Source of the DNA: Bimuria novae-zelandiae CBS 107.79
Lineage: Eukaryota; Ascomycota; Dothideomycetes; Pleosporales; Didymosphaeriaceae
Assembly (NCBI GenBank): GCA_010015655.1
Contig: ML976721.1
Span: 328,731-392,730, forward strand
DNA length: 64,000 nt
Direction: 5' to 3'
Position numbers and translations under genes: made by a program. The notes under the pieces are model-generated. The model searched no databases, had not been told where the DNA came from, and saw only the letters and a program-made list of their open reading frames with translations. Below are positions 44,466 through 57,394 of this stretch, piece after piece; the first letter of the stretch is position 1, and each line of letters opens with the position of its first letter.

Positions 44466-46373
44466 TGCCAGGCCGTGTATAGGTGGCGTGCATCACGCCC
44501 GTTGGCCGTTTCGCATTGCTTTTCCCCGTCATGCAGGCACCACCGTACTCGTACACGTCGCCGTACCCCTCTTCACCACCAACCTGTCACGCTAAGCACT
44601 CTCCACACTCCACCCGTCGCCGCACCGCCATCATCCCAGTTCCGTCCCCGTTCGTCCACGTCAGCACTGCTCGGACTGCCCCTCCTATCTCCTATCCACC
44701 CTCTTCGCTAGTGCATTTCGGAGAATTACGGCGTCGGTACAATGTTCAATATCGCAGGGCAGGGACACCCTTTGTCTCACGCACCGAGGAGCGCGTTCGC
44801 CATGTGCGGTGGAGCCCGCGCAGGCGGAAGAACTACGTTTATTTAATATTCCACGCGTGCCCGATCGGCAACGTGTACCGTGCGAATCGAGAAGTGGGAT
44901 GGAAATATGAGAGTGTGGTGTGCTGGGATGGTCGTGGTATGCTTCACGGCGAAAGTGGGGAGTGCGGAACACGTCTGTCTCTTCGCAAATTTTCCTTTTG
45001 CTTCGCTGTGCTGGTCATAGCGTTTGACTGGGACACTGGGGAAATTGGGAAGTTGGTTTGAGCAACGCAACGGGGAGGCGTTGGTTGTCGTCACAGCGCC
45101 CAAAACGGTGGTGCACATTAGCGCCATGTAATACGTACATCCCAAGATATTTGCTGGAGCAACCAACGGCTTCGTGAGGTTCCCTTTTCGTTGCTGTCGA
45201 CTTGACTCGGCGTTGCAAGTGCACCTAAGCGCGAGGTCGCGTTGTCCCTGCCTGTCTCAGCACACTCGCGCCTTCCGAGGGTTGTCTTTAAACTTTACTG
45301 AGCCTACAAGGCCGCACCTCATCTCCCATGTCCCCGCATCTTACGACTATCCTACTTTCCAAAGATTCCCTCTCCTTCCTCCAACACTGTGGTAAACAAT
45401 ATCATTGTCCCGGACGAAAGCCCGAGCCGAGCCCCGCCGAAGCGTCTGCGTCGTTGATGTCTACATGCGCACACTTAACCCTTCTGACAGCCATCTCTGC
45501 ACGCAGCGTCGCCGCGATACGATGCGCGAGTCGCGACACTTTTGCTAGGCGTCGATCAGGCACGTTGCGGGGTGGACTGAGCTGGGCGGGTCACTTGCAG
45601 GGCGCTAGCCGGGAAGCCCGGGATAAGGTACGGCATGCCGAAGATAGAGTCATAGACACGGGATGAGAGTACCGGGATGTGTAGTCAGGTCGCAAATGCG
45701 AGGAAAACGATGACAGCGGTGCCAGTGGTGAAGTGGATTGTGTGTGGACTGTGGAATTGCGGGTGGACCGGAGACATTGCTGCAAATGTGCACATGTGGC
45801 CCTGGGCGGGTGGGTAGGGTGCATGTTACTTTGGTGCGTTCTGCATTTAAGATTGGCGAAGAGATCGAGGAGAGAGCCGGGCTCTTTGCTGTCGCAATGA
45901 TGCAGGTCATTGTAGCTTTGCTGGTGCGATCCGGGATCTCAAACTTTGATGGCGGTCCGCGGCGTCGTCCCCTGGGGGAAGGCGATCGAAAGCACTTGGG
46001 CTATGCCTAACTCTTCATTACCATAACTTCAAGCATAATAGTCCAGTTCATTAAAAATGTAGCATTTTGGTCCAGACTTTTGCGATGACGTGTCCTTACT
46101 GCTGCTGAAAATTGAACTTGTAGTACGTTGTCCATACCTACTGTAGGTGGAAACATGAATTGCTATTCTATCGATCTTGTACATTCTACTCTTCGCTCTA
46201 GGTGGAAGCATACCGCTAATTCCTATTACAGTATAAAACAAAGTCATCCTATAATAACTTATATTATTCTAGCCTAAGCATCAAATTAATCTAAGCACCC
46301 TCCATACAGGCAACACTTCCACTTATTTGCCCCTGGCGTCATCGAAAGTACATGCAAAAAAATCCTCAGCTAT
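44466..46373. other. Intergenic region
   Basis: Balanced-GC DNA of 1.9 kb between the transposon nest and the tRNA. A 192-codon frame on plus (44483-45061) is Pro/Ser/Arg-rich, has no similarity I recognise, and is probably non-coding. Confidence 0.45.
46356..46362 (-). terminator. RNA polymerase III terminator of tRNA-His
   Basis: A run of seven T on the minus strand starts about 12 nt downstream of the tRNA 3' end. Confidence 0.75.
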
Positions 46374-46444
46374 TGGCGGCACTGGGAATCGAACCCAGGT
46401 TAGCACGGCCACAACGTGCTGTGATACCTCTACACTATACCACC
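46374..46444 (-). tRNA. tRNA-His (GTG anticodon)
   Basis: The minus-strand sequence folds into a full cloverleaf of 71 nt. The acceptor stem is GGTGGTA with TGCCGCC (two G-U pairs); a D arm follows; the anticodon stem is GCACG/CGTGC with loop TTGTGGC, giving anticodon GTG; the T arm is CTGGG TTCGATT CCCAG; the discriminator base is A. There is no intron and CCA is not encoded. The GG 5' end fits post-transcriptional addition of G-1, as usual in eukaryotic tRNA-His. It sits alone in a gene-poor stretch. Confidence 0.95.
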
Positions 46445-49400
46445 GTGATTGAGATTTGATGATATTCTCTTGAACCTCGAAATATACAGACGCAGTTATG
46501 ATCTAGAAAATAGTATATGAATTAAACTAACATGGCTTGCGATGTATTTTTTTTCGTTTTCCGGGTAGCAAATACAATGTAAACGTTGAATGAGTCACAA
46601 TGGAAGGAGTCGTCAAAGACAATCGTAATACTCAACCCGCACAATCCAGATTCAACTCGCCTCCGTGGAGTGAATCCACTGCTCAGGTGAAATAATTGTC
46701 TAAATATTGAGCCTATGATACAAAATTACGTCCAGGCGTAGACGCTATTCATGAGTGACCGTTCTTAAGATCGTGACCGTTACCCAATAGGAATACATAA
46801 ACTCGTATAAGCGACATCTAAGAGAAACAGTACGGTTAAGCTTGACCGCCTGCTGTAATTCCCGCCTCTGTTTCGTCCTTTAGAAGTATCTAGCGGTTGA
46901 AAATTCACGTACACGGCTAACATGCCTACTAAGTAAGCGACAGGCACATCTCTAGGCTCAAAACACGTGCTCAGGCAGCGGTGTGGTAGTCATAATACAA
47001 TTTAACAAGAACTTTAGTAATAAGGAACGGAAACGTAGTTCGTAATAAAATACAAGTATAAAAGCTACGCTCTTTACTGCTCTCTACCTTTTTATCCACA
47101 CCCTGCACATCTTTGCTCTTAGTCACATTCTCACTGCTCCGTCAACGATGCCTAGGGCAGGCACAAAGGGATCATGCAAAAAAGCACAAGGAAACTAATC
47201 AATTAGATTAACAATGTTGAATCACCTACGCTGAGACTACCGCGTAGTGCCCCCGTGGCTGAGACATTTCCATTCACTAACCTCATCACCTCCACCCCGC
47301 CAACGCGCAAGACCATTCCAGCAGGGTAGATAGACAAAACCATTGCATGTCGGCAAAAGGCGAAAAGTTCTGATTGGAAAAAGCTGAATGCGAATGCCTG
47401 CAGGCCAATACTACCATGTCGAGGTTGCGTGCGAGCACAGCATGGCAAACCCACTCACCCGGAGATTTACCCAGCCATCGATGGGCTTTAGGGATGCCTT
47501 GTTTAGGCAGTTTAAATGCTGCTTGGATACGCGCAGGAAAGTTTTTTTTCCGGAGATTTCATGCTTGGGTTGTTAGCGTTAGACCAGGTACGCGAGCGGG
47601 GGCCGAAGAGTAGGTAGATGACCTGCTCTATTCCAAGGTTGCTTCACGCAATACAGATATTGCCCTCTCGATAAGCAAAGGATAAAATAAAGGTCGCATT
47701 TATGATCGGATATGTAAGTCTAATACCGCGGCCCAGTGCCTGGCAGGCTTCTACTGAACGCTTGAAAGAACTCCCAACTACCCGTCATTTGACGAATGTT
47801 TTATTGGACTTCGACACACTGTGTATGATGATCTTGTTTATGCATGTGTAGCGCTGAAGCACTCAATACCTTCCGCAAGTCAGTCCTCTCAGATTGGACC
47901 AAGGGTCGAGGCTTTCCTGAGACGTGTTCGAACTCGCCTTTCCAAGGAATCTCCATCCAAAGCGGGAAAGACACAACCCTGCATTCGAAGCGGTGTGATA
48001 GAGTAGAGAGACTGATCCATCTTGCCTCGACGTCTACCCCGCCAGTCTGCTCAGCATCATCACATCATAGATGCAAGCCCTACACTATCTGCCTCCTAAC
48101 CCATTACCCGCCTCCTACTTCAGGCTATATCACCTCCCGTAACGCCCGATGTGTAGTGGAATTTAGGTGTGCACCGAGCTCAGATGCCAGTCGCACAGCA
48201 TTTCCCTGCAAAAAACGTCCGATGTTGCTGATTGCTATGCAGTCTGTGTTGCGCGTCTAGTAGCGGGTAAAGACCGAGTGGCCAGATTGTCCTGGGGAGC
48301 GCGTGGGTAAAACCAGCGGGACGGTGAGAGTGTTCAAGTTCGTGATTGGGTGATCGTGCGAGAAAGACCGAGTGGGGGCTTTTGTGCCAGTTGTTTGGTC
48401 GGTGATGGCTGGACTTTTGTCTATTTACCCGCCTTGGGCTGGGTAGGCCCCTGCTAGGCACGTACTAGTACGCGTACTTGCACCTGCGATGTAGGGATAA
48501 AATTGGCGAGTACAAGTTTATGTACAGAGAGATAGGCAGGTGTGGAGTGATTCGTTCGCCCATCGCGAAATGGGTGATGCCTCTTGCTGGCGTGCATAGG
48601 TTTGATGTGGGCCAACACGGGCGTTCTCAACAAGTGGGAACCCTCGAGACAGAGCTCATGATAGGACACATGCCGAACAGCCTAACAGGTTGTAAGATCG
48701 CCTTTCTGATCGTGGGGTGTTAGCGTGCATGTTGGAGTAAGACAGACCGTAGTGAAAAAGTAAACGCACGCTATAAATCCATGTCTCGGATGTTGGAGAT
48801 CGCCGGGCTAAAGAACTGGGAAGCGGCCATGACCAGTTTGCTTGATTGCTAGGTACGACGTAATGTCAATGGCCGTTGTGAGTTTCTTTCGTGGGCGGGT
48901 AGGGCAGCTCCTATGCATGTTAAGAGGCCACTCTGGCAAAACACATCTCTGCAAGTTCTACGCGTATCACATAGCGTGATATAGATGAACCAAAATCCAA
49001 GGCCGGGGTCCTTCGGCTTAGAAGAGAGTCACCTGCTATTCGGCATTCGCTTCAGTTGTAGGCGGTGAAGACTTAAGGAGAGATAGCACTGAAGTGGAAG
49101 GCGGGGAAAGCGCATCTGCAGGCCAAGCAGGGCAACGAGCCTGTTAAGAAAACGGCCAGTGACGTTAAGAAAGTGGTGGAAGAAGAGGCGTTGTTGTGCT
49201 CGAATGTTGGAATCCTGTTGCCGATTAGCGACCCTAGGCGGTCGTTCCTGCCATCGCAAAGCGAGGCAACTGCAACGGCAGCCCACATGCGAAGTTTCCC
49301 CCGATTGCGTTTCATGATTCTGAAGACAGCGCTCGCCAAAGGTGTCAGGCGGATTAGCCGCGATTTCTGCTGGTCCTTGGCTCTGTTGGTGGCAGCAATC

Positions 49401-50963
49401 TTGACTGCACGCGAGAACTGTTCCTCCCAGCCTCTTTTCGCCAAGCGTGATAAAAAGTTCGATGTGACGGGCAGCACCTGCGTGATGGAATATCGTCACG
49501 CCGCGAGGCGTGCCGTGGGATTGTCCGCACGCGTTGCCGAAGGTAAGACAGAAGTATTGACAAGGCAGAACGACCAGTAGAAGACTTTGATCTCCGTTTC
49601 GTTCCGCCCACATAGAAAAACTCTGAACGTCGTCTGGACATGCAAGTGTCATGGAGGATCGTGCCAGCCTGAAGTTAAAAATGATGATAGTAGTCAGACG
49701 TTGGAAAGAATAGGCGTGGGCCTGGTGGTTTGCTATCCTGCAACCGGTGCAGTGCCCGGCAGGACTGTATTGGTACACTAGCTGGTGGTCTGCAAGCCAT
49801 GACAGGTTTTGCCGGAGTATGCCCATTCTGTCGCGTTGATGGTTCCGAGTTCGACGTCTTCTTCTCACGGTTCACGAGTACGGTTAGCAAGGCAGCAGAT
49901 GAATCCGAATTGAGTTTGGGATTGACCATGCTGAAACAGCACGTCGCGTGGGCCACGACTCGATCTGCTAGCCCCGACGCGTCTAATTGACGTCGGTTAG
50001 TCGGCTTTGGGTGCTGGCATAACGTTGCAACGCCCATTCGTCATACAACGGTGGGGGTTCCCCTATGTTTGATTTTCTCAGGTGTAAGCTGAGGAACAGA
50101 GGGCAAACGATTCACGAACATGTACCCCTGACGTTAGCCATTAGAGTACCTTTGCACCACTGCAGCTGAAGGGTGGGGCCGCGAGTGCTGCATGGAGCTA
50201 GCGGACGACGAGGTTTGGACCTTTGGACGGGTGTTGGCGCCACACTCGCCTCTGATCAGCGCCGACGCTTGTCTGCGAATAGAAACGAGGCGGACGACGT
50301 TAGGTTTAGACGTGGGTAGAGGCTGCGGCATGGCGTGACGAGGTTGGAGGGCTCATTTCCCACCATGAACAAACAAAGAAGACGCGTAGAACCAGCGAGG
50401 AGAGCCGGACGTGGGTCTAGGGGCGTGGCACGGCAGCAGCAGAGGTGAATACCGAGGCTGCACTGGCGCCATGGCAGGTACCGCGCGCAGAGAGGCGGGC
50501 TTTGGGCGAGTGCGCGGCGTCGAGACCCTGAATGCATGCTCGAGATTCGCTAAGAGGGGCACGCACGGGTCTCCTAAAGGTTGTCTTTTGGGGTTGAAAG
50601 ACCCGGGACAGGGGCTAGGTATAGTAGTAGAGGCTCTCCCGCGCCCAGCCGCCTGCTTTCACCACAGACGCTGCGCTGCTGCCGCTGCTACTGCCACTGC
50701 CGGATGCTTTTCTCTTCGTCCTTTACCTGCGCCGATTGTGCCACGGCATCGTGACTTTGCTTCTGCGACAGGCGCGCTGTTTACCGCGTGGACAGCCTAA
50801 ATCCAGGCACTTCCTCGCCGCTCCGCATCGACTAATGAAGCGCACCCCCAAACAATTCGCCCAGCACCACCATAACGCTGCCACAACGCACAGCGCGGTG
50901 CGAATTCCCGGCACTGTGCACGACCGCATACATCAGTAACGGCAGTGCCGCGTGTCGGCAGTA
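46445..50963. other. Gene-poor 4.5 kb region of normal composition
   Basis: No recognisable protein gene or RNA is seen here. Near 47056 there is a TATAAAA box, and about 90 bp further an ATG in tidy context (47149) opening only a 16-codon frame. A minus-strand frame at 49868-49029 (279 codons) and overlapping plus frames are rich in His/Cys/Arg and lack domain similarity. The last few hundred bases are the kinesin promoter. Confidence 0.45.
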
Positions 50964-53900
50964 ATGGCCTCGCCTCCAGGCTCGCCGCCGGGCGCACTCC
51001 AGCGGCCCATGAGCGCCATGATTCGCCCAAATCGCTCCAGCAGCAGGATGAGCATGAGCAGCAGGCAGGGCGGCTCGCGGGCATCGGATGACGATTCCAA
51101 GACGGCTGTCAAAGTTGGTATGTGATGTACCTGTTTCCCCCGCAGAAGCCGACGCTCTAACGCCAGTCTAATGCAGCTATTCGCGTGCGCCCGCCGCTGA
51201 AGACGGGGGACCCGGGCTACGAGCTCGTCCCGCAGCGTTTCCAGGCCTCGCGTGTCGAGGTCACCTCGGAGCAGCAGATCGCCGTCGATGCCCCCAACGG
51301 CCGTAAACTGTTCGTGTTCGACCGCGTCTTCGGCGAAGACACCGACCAGGAGGGCGTGTTCGACTACGTGCAGGAGAGCGTCACGTCATTCGTCGAGGGC
51401 TACAATGTGTCTATCCTTGCCTACGGCCAGTCTGGCGCAGGCAAATCGTTCACCATGGGCACGACAGGCCCCGAGGACCAGGCGAAGCACGAGATCAAGG
51501 GCATCATCCCACGCTCAGCTGCCGTGCTGTTCGAACAGCTCGAGGGGCTAAGTCGTGCCGCAGGCTCAGGCATACGCGCGCCTTCGCGATTTTCTGGACT
51601 AGCCAGCGCGCAGAGCATGCACAGCAAACCATCGGCGAACAAGAACTGGCAACTGAAGGCAACTTATGTAGAGGTAAGCTCGCCGTTTCCGTGGCCCCCC
51701 AGGATTTTTTTGCTGACTCCACCAGATCTACAACGAGCAACTCCGCGATCTTCTCATCCCGCCGGACACTCCCGACCATGAGCGTCAAGCCGTTGCGATT
51801 CGCGAAGATATAAAGGGGCGCATTCTCCTCACAGGTCTTACGCAGCGCTCGATCAACTGCGTTGACGACCTCCTACAAGCCCTCAACTTCGGCTCTTCTA
51901 TAAGACAGACGGACTCCACCAACGTGAACGCAAAGTCCTCCCGCTCGCACGCCGTGTTCAGCTTGAACCTCGTCCAGAAGAAAAGCTCAACAGGGACCCC
52001 TCTCACTAAGCGTGAGAAGCGGATGTCTGTACCCATCGAAGCCATGTCCGGCAGCAAGAGCGAGAATTGGGTGACGGTGGACAGCAAACTCCACTTTGTG
52101 GATTTGGCAGGTAGCGAAAGGCTGAAGAACACACAGGCCGAAGGTGCCCGAGCCAAAGAGGGTATCTCTATCAACGCCGGACTTGCAAGCTTAGGCAAGG
52201 TCATCTCCCAGCTCTCCTCACGATCACACGGCGCCCACGTTTCTTACCGCGATTCCAAGTTAACTCGTCTGCTGCAAGATTCCCTCGGTGGAAACGCCAT
52301 TACCTACATGATTGCTTGCGTCAATCCTGCCCAGTTCCACTTGAGCGAGACCTTGAACACTGTCCAGTACGCCCAGCGTGCTCGCGCGATTCAGATCAAG
52401 CCTCAGATTCAGCAAGTGAACGACGATAGCGACAAGCAGGCAGTTATCGAACGGCTGCGGGCTGAAGTACAATTTCTGCGCGATCAGATCAGGCTTTCTG
52501 AACGGACCGACAGGAAGAAGACAAGTCCGCAGGAGTGGAATGACCGCCAGAACGAACGCGAAATTGAGCTCAACAACCATGTGCTCGATCTTCAAGAGAA
52601 CTACAATGCCTTGAGCGCTCGCCACGCGAAGCTGATCACGGAGTTGACAAAGGCTCGTGAGCACGGACCTGAGGACACGCCCTTGCTACGGGATACGGTT
52701 GGCGATGCTGCCGTGGAGCGCTTGAAGCGATCGAATGAGTTCCGTGACACCGTTGAGACGGTGGTGCTGGAATACGAGCAGACCATCCAGAGCTTGGAAG
52801 CCTCTCTTACTACCACGCGATCCTCTTTGGCGAGCAATGAGAGTGATCTTCTGGAGAAGGAAGCCAGGATCTCGATTCTTGAGCAGCAGACACAGTCGTT
52901 GCAAGCACGAATCCAGAAGGCAGTGGATCGCGAAGCGAGCAATGAAGAGTATGTGAAGTCGCTCGAGGCTCAAATCGACAGCAGCCACTCGGGCATCGAG
53001 CGGAATGACACTGTCATTTCAGAGCTGCGGGAGAAGTTGCAGAAGGCGCGGGAGAATGAGGCTAGTTGCGAGGACTACATCTCGACTCTGGAGGAACGCC
53101 TTGCCGAAAACGAACAAGAGGTAGATCTAATGCAGCGAGAAATCGAGCGGCTGAAGCATGTCGTCGAACGACAGCGTAGTATTGGCAAGCTTGACAATCT
53201 CCTCTATGAGTTGGACAGCATTCGTCAAACAGAGGCAAAGGGTGACGAGCCACTCGTGAATGGTCATTCAAAGAAGCCGAGTGATCCCTTTGTGGAGGCT
53301 CGCTCGTCGGAAACAAGCAACCGTCAGCTCAACAACACTGATGCGATTGCCGAAGAGGATGAGGATCGGCCGTCTACAGCCGGAGCCGCTCCTCCCGCCG
53401 TTGATAGAACCGCGGATCAAGAGGACAAGGAGACACCGCAGATGCCGCAAAGCCCTGCACAGTCCCGGTACGTGGAGGACAAGCTTGAGACCGTCACGCG
53501 GGAACTTCTAGATCTTCGTGTGGAGCATGAGGACTTCGTCCAAGACTATGAGAAGCTCGATAGCAAGTATCAGAAAGCCTTGGCCACGATAGCTTCTCTT
53601 CAAGACGTCGTAGAGGAGGCACGCCACCGACGGCCTTCTTTAGTGGAATCTTCTCGACCGACATCTTTTTTAGCGGACGCGGGGGTGAACGGACTCAAGG
53701 TAGAGGATGGGCAACCATCATCCTCGCGTACTTTGTCAGCGGAATTGTCTTTAGCGGAGTCTGGCAATACATCCACTCCAGAAGAGGAGATGGAGGTAAC
53801 GGCAGCGAACCTTGAGAGCGAAATCGCAGTGCCCAAATCGGATTCAGCGAATGAACTTGCAGCGCAGAATGAATCCGACATTCTACAAGAGCTGGAGGAT

Positions 53901-56265
53901 CTGAAGCGGTTGCATGTGGAGAAGGAGCAGCGAATGCTCGAGTTGAACCACAACTTCTCCGAACTGCAGGAACAGCACCAGGACACACTGGACTACGTTG
54001 AAGAGCTCAAGACAGAGGTTGCCAAGGCTCAGATGGTACCCCCCAGCTCGCCCAACGCCCAAATCATTCGCCGAAAGTCGAGCCAAAATGTGATGGCTAA
54101 CGACCGCTCAAACCGTGCGTTCGCATCTCTCCGCAACATTGCCCTGGAAAACTTCGAGGAAGAGCCAGACACCATCCAGAATTTTGAGCTGAACCTGAAC
54201 GCAATTATGACTGAACTGCACAATCGCACGGAGAAGGTTCAGGAGTTGGAAGCCGAGGTAGGCTCCGTGAAGAAGGACATGGAGGACAAGATTAGACTGA
54301 TCAACGGCCTTACCAAAGAACGGTCTAGTCTGAACACGTCATCTCCGCTCGACATTTCAGTAGTCGCCACGATGCAAGAGCAGCTCAAGCATAGTGAGGA
54401 ACAGATGCAAGAGCTGAAGGGGTCGCATTCGCAGCGAGAGCAGGAACTGCTTGCACAGATTGCGGATCTCAAGGCATCTGTCGCGTCCACAGACTCTTCG
54501 GACGAACTTCTTTCTCCACGATCGGTCACGCCACCAGTCCAAGCGTCTCTGAACGAGTCACCAGCGACTGGAGACGATGCTTCATCGCAGATCACCAAGC
54601 TTCACCAGGATCTCGCCCAACTGCAGTCAAAGTACGAACAGCACCAATACGCAAGTGCACAGGAGCTGCAAGCTGCAATGAAGACACTTCAGGATGACCA
54701 CGCCGCTCGCGTCGCCGAACTAGAGCAATCTCACGGTGCCCACGCCGAGGCACAGCTTGAACAAGAGAAGACAAAACATGCCGAACTTGTCGCCGCCCTT
54801 CAAGCCCAGGTAGATGAACATCGGAATACCGCGATCATACATGCAGCTCGTATTTCTGAACTCGAGGAGCTGCACGCCAAGATCCTCCAACAAGTCGAAG
54901 AGGATGCAGAAGCTTCGCAGCTCAAGGAGAAGGAGCTAGACACGCACAAGTCCCTTGTGTCTAATTTGGAGAAGCAGATTGAGGAACACAAAGCTGCTGT
55001 TACGTTCCATGAGCAAAATCTGGAGACCCTCAAACAGTCGCATAGCAATGAGCTAGATAAGCTGGCTGCTGAGCTTACTGCTCAACAAAACTCTTCGCAG
55101 ATGCTCCAAGCCGATCTGACGAAAGCCAAGGAAGACATGCAGAGCCTGCTTGCAGGAGTCTCCTCAGCCTTGGATGGGGAGACAGATATGGCTCAAATTC
55201 ATTCAAAGATTCCGACTTTGGTCGAAGAGCGCAAGTCTTTGACTGGTCAGATGGATCAAGCACTGAACGAGCTTGAGTCGCACAGGAAAGAACTCTCGGA
55301 AGCGAAAGAGACGGTGGAGCATCTGAAGAAGGAGAGCTCGGAGCTTGCCTCCTCAAATGAAAAGCTCAAGAGCACCATCAAGGAGCTCGAAGCAATCAAC
55401 GCAGACGTGCTCAAACAGTACCAGCAGATCAGCGACAAGGAAAGGAAGAGCTCGCGACTTGTGCAGGAGCTGGAGGAGCAGCTCAACGCGAACTTTGATC
55501 AACATGCTGCAGCGACCAACCGGTTATCTGCTCTCCAAGTCGAGCGCAGCCGCGAATTGCAAGACGCCATCGACCGTAAGGATCAGCTCGAGCGTGAAGT
55601 CGAGCAGTCCCGCATTCAAATTGCACTTCTCGAGGTATGTGAACGTACGACCTGCAATACATTTTCATGGCTAACACAAGCAGTCACAACTTGTTGACGC
55701 AAAGCGTGTTTCTAACCGCGAGTCCATTGATCCCCGTGAAAACTTGCAACGTTCGAACTCGAACAACTCAAACATCCGCACGAGTACAAATCACACCTCG
55801 TTGCCGTCACCACCACCGGCTATCCCTCTCCCGCCACTACCTGGTAGTCCTCCGCCACAGACTAATGGCGCTTCGCCGCCTGCATCACGTCACCAAAGCA
55901 AGGACATTGCGCAAGCGCAACTCGTTGAGGATCAGGAAGCTCGCATTCGCACCATTGAGAAGCACCTCTTCGCTGAGAAGCAGCTCACTGCCACTTTGGA
56001 GGACGCTCTAACCGACCTGGAGCAGTCCAGCCAGAAGACGAAGGATGAGGTTGGCAAGTGGCAGAAGAAGTGTGTCACCCTCGAGCAAGAGCTAGACTCC
56101 TTGAAGAAGGAGCGTAGCATGGCACGTCATTCCCTTCAAGCTGTCGAAGAAGAGCGCAATGCCCGCCTACGCGTTGAAGCCGAGCGTGCACATCTCGAAG
56201 CCCGCATGGCCGCCCTCAACAACAGCCAGAAGAAAAAGAAGAAGGGCGCACTCAACTGCTTCTAA
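50964..56265 (+). CDS. Kinesin motor protein, long coiled-coil (kinesin-4-like)
   Basis: Exons 50964-51117, 51177-51673, 51726-55634 and 55684-56265 (introns 59, 52 and 49 bp) encode 1713 residues. The N-terminal motor domain (about 50-450) has the P-loop GQSGAGKS (135-142), switch I NAKSSRSH (285-292) and switch II DLAGSE (343-348). It carries two Ser/Lys-rich loop insertions, before the IYNEQLRDLL strand and after SLNLVQKK. The P-loop has Ser where most kinesins have Thr (GQTGxGKT). Residues 455-1520 are near-continuous coiled coil with acidic breaks, so it should dimerise. A Pro-rich spacer (PSPPPAIPLPPLPGSPPP) and a last coiled coil precede a polybasic tail ending KKKKKGALNCF. An N-terminal motor implies plus-end-directed transport; kinesin-4 is my best family guess, not proven. 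Confidence 0.93.
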
Positions 56266-57201
56266 GCTCTGGTCTGGCTTGGCTCTTAACACTGGTCGAC
56301 CAACGGACGGTTCGATCCATTGATACCCCCCCCCCCCTACCCTTCGATGTATATGTATAATTTGCACATATACCACATATCTGCTTTACCGGCGCCTTTG
56401 GAAAGGAAAGCTACATACCCCGATACACCACTTTATCATCATCAACCATTTCCCTTCTTCTTGTCTTCTCATAGGGCTTTCCGTTCGCGCTTCATTTTTG
56501 AAATGTGTTTATGATTTCCAACGCCCTGGAGGTATATACGTACCTCTTCCACTTCATTATAAGACGCAGCCTCGCGGCGGGCAGGTGCATACTGACGTTT
56601 GCGGCTACTCAACCCTTTTCTTCTCCATATTTTGTTTTACTTTCCTTTTGTGTTTTGCCTGCACCATACCCCCATTTACCTCTTCTCACTTCGAGCTTTC
56701 ATAGCGTGCGATCGGTAATGCATTTCCATGGGCGGCGGAGGGAACGAGTGTTTATATTAATGCATGTACGGCAAAAGCGGGTGTGTATGGTAAAGGAAAG
56801 AGACGGATGGATGGATGTGGATGCTTCTTGTCTATGAAATTGGAGACCGGGGAGGATCGCATGGAAGAGATGATCTTTTTTTGTAGCTTGTTAATTTACA
56901 TACCCCGTGGTTTTTTGTGTTTCAGTATGGCGCTCGATGGTTTGTTAATGTGATTGTGGTGATGCACAGCGCGTTTTTGGGTGGCTCTTCTGGTACCCGA
57001 AGGATTGTTGCTCGGAATCTAAACGCATGGGTTTTACTTTAGGGAGCGATGCTATAGCATGTGCACATTCGACGATATTTAAGGCAGTCGCTGCGGCTGC
57101 GCCGTGACGCAAGGTTAGCCCTAGAGAAACATAAAACACCATCACAAGCTCCAAGAGCGACACTACCTCGCCTCTGCAGAACTCCAACGCTCGAATTTGC
57201 T
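56266..57201. other. Kinesin 3' flank and intergenic region
   Basis: Mostly T-rich 3'-UTR-like sequence, with a run of about a dozen C near 56327. No gene is recognised. Confidence 0.5.
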
Positions 57202-57239
57202 AGGCGGGTGGGTCGGGACGGTCTTTTGCAAAGCACCGA
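57202..57239. repeat. Terminal repeat of the MITE-C family (orphan end)
   Basis: AGGCGGGTGGGTCGGGACGG followed by a TTTTGCAAAGCACCGA-type end matches the right end of the small element at 62320-62610 (62573-62610). It stops at the TA (57240-57241) that begins element A. No partner left end was found upstream. Confidence 0.7.
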
Positions 57240-57394
57240 TACCGTGTCCGTGCGCGTGATGCGCCGGTTCGCGTGATGCGCCACCCTCATCAAAAACAGT
57301 TCATGTAAAAACGAGGCTATTGAGCCACCCACAATCAATATTATTATAAGATTTTCTGGCGGAGTATGAAGTTGATAGCTGCGATCAATTTGCA

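Noticed and set aside
44483..45061. A 192-codon plus-strand frame right of the transposon nest
   Set aside because: Pro/Ser/Arg-rich without a recognisable domain; likely chance in GC-balanced DNA.
49029..49868. A 279-codon minus-strand frame in the gene-poor region
   Set aside because: His/Cys/Arg-rich random-like composition, competing frames of similar length on both strands, and no motif.
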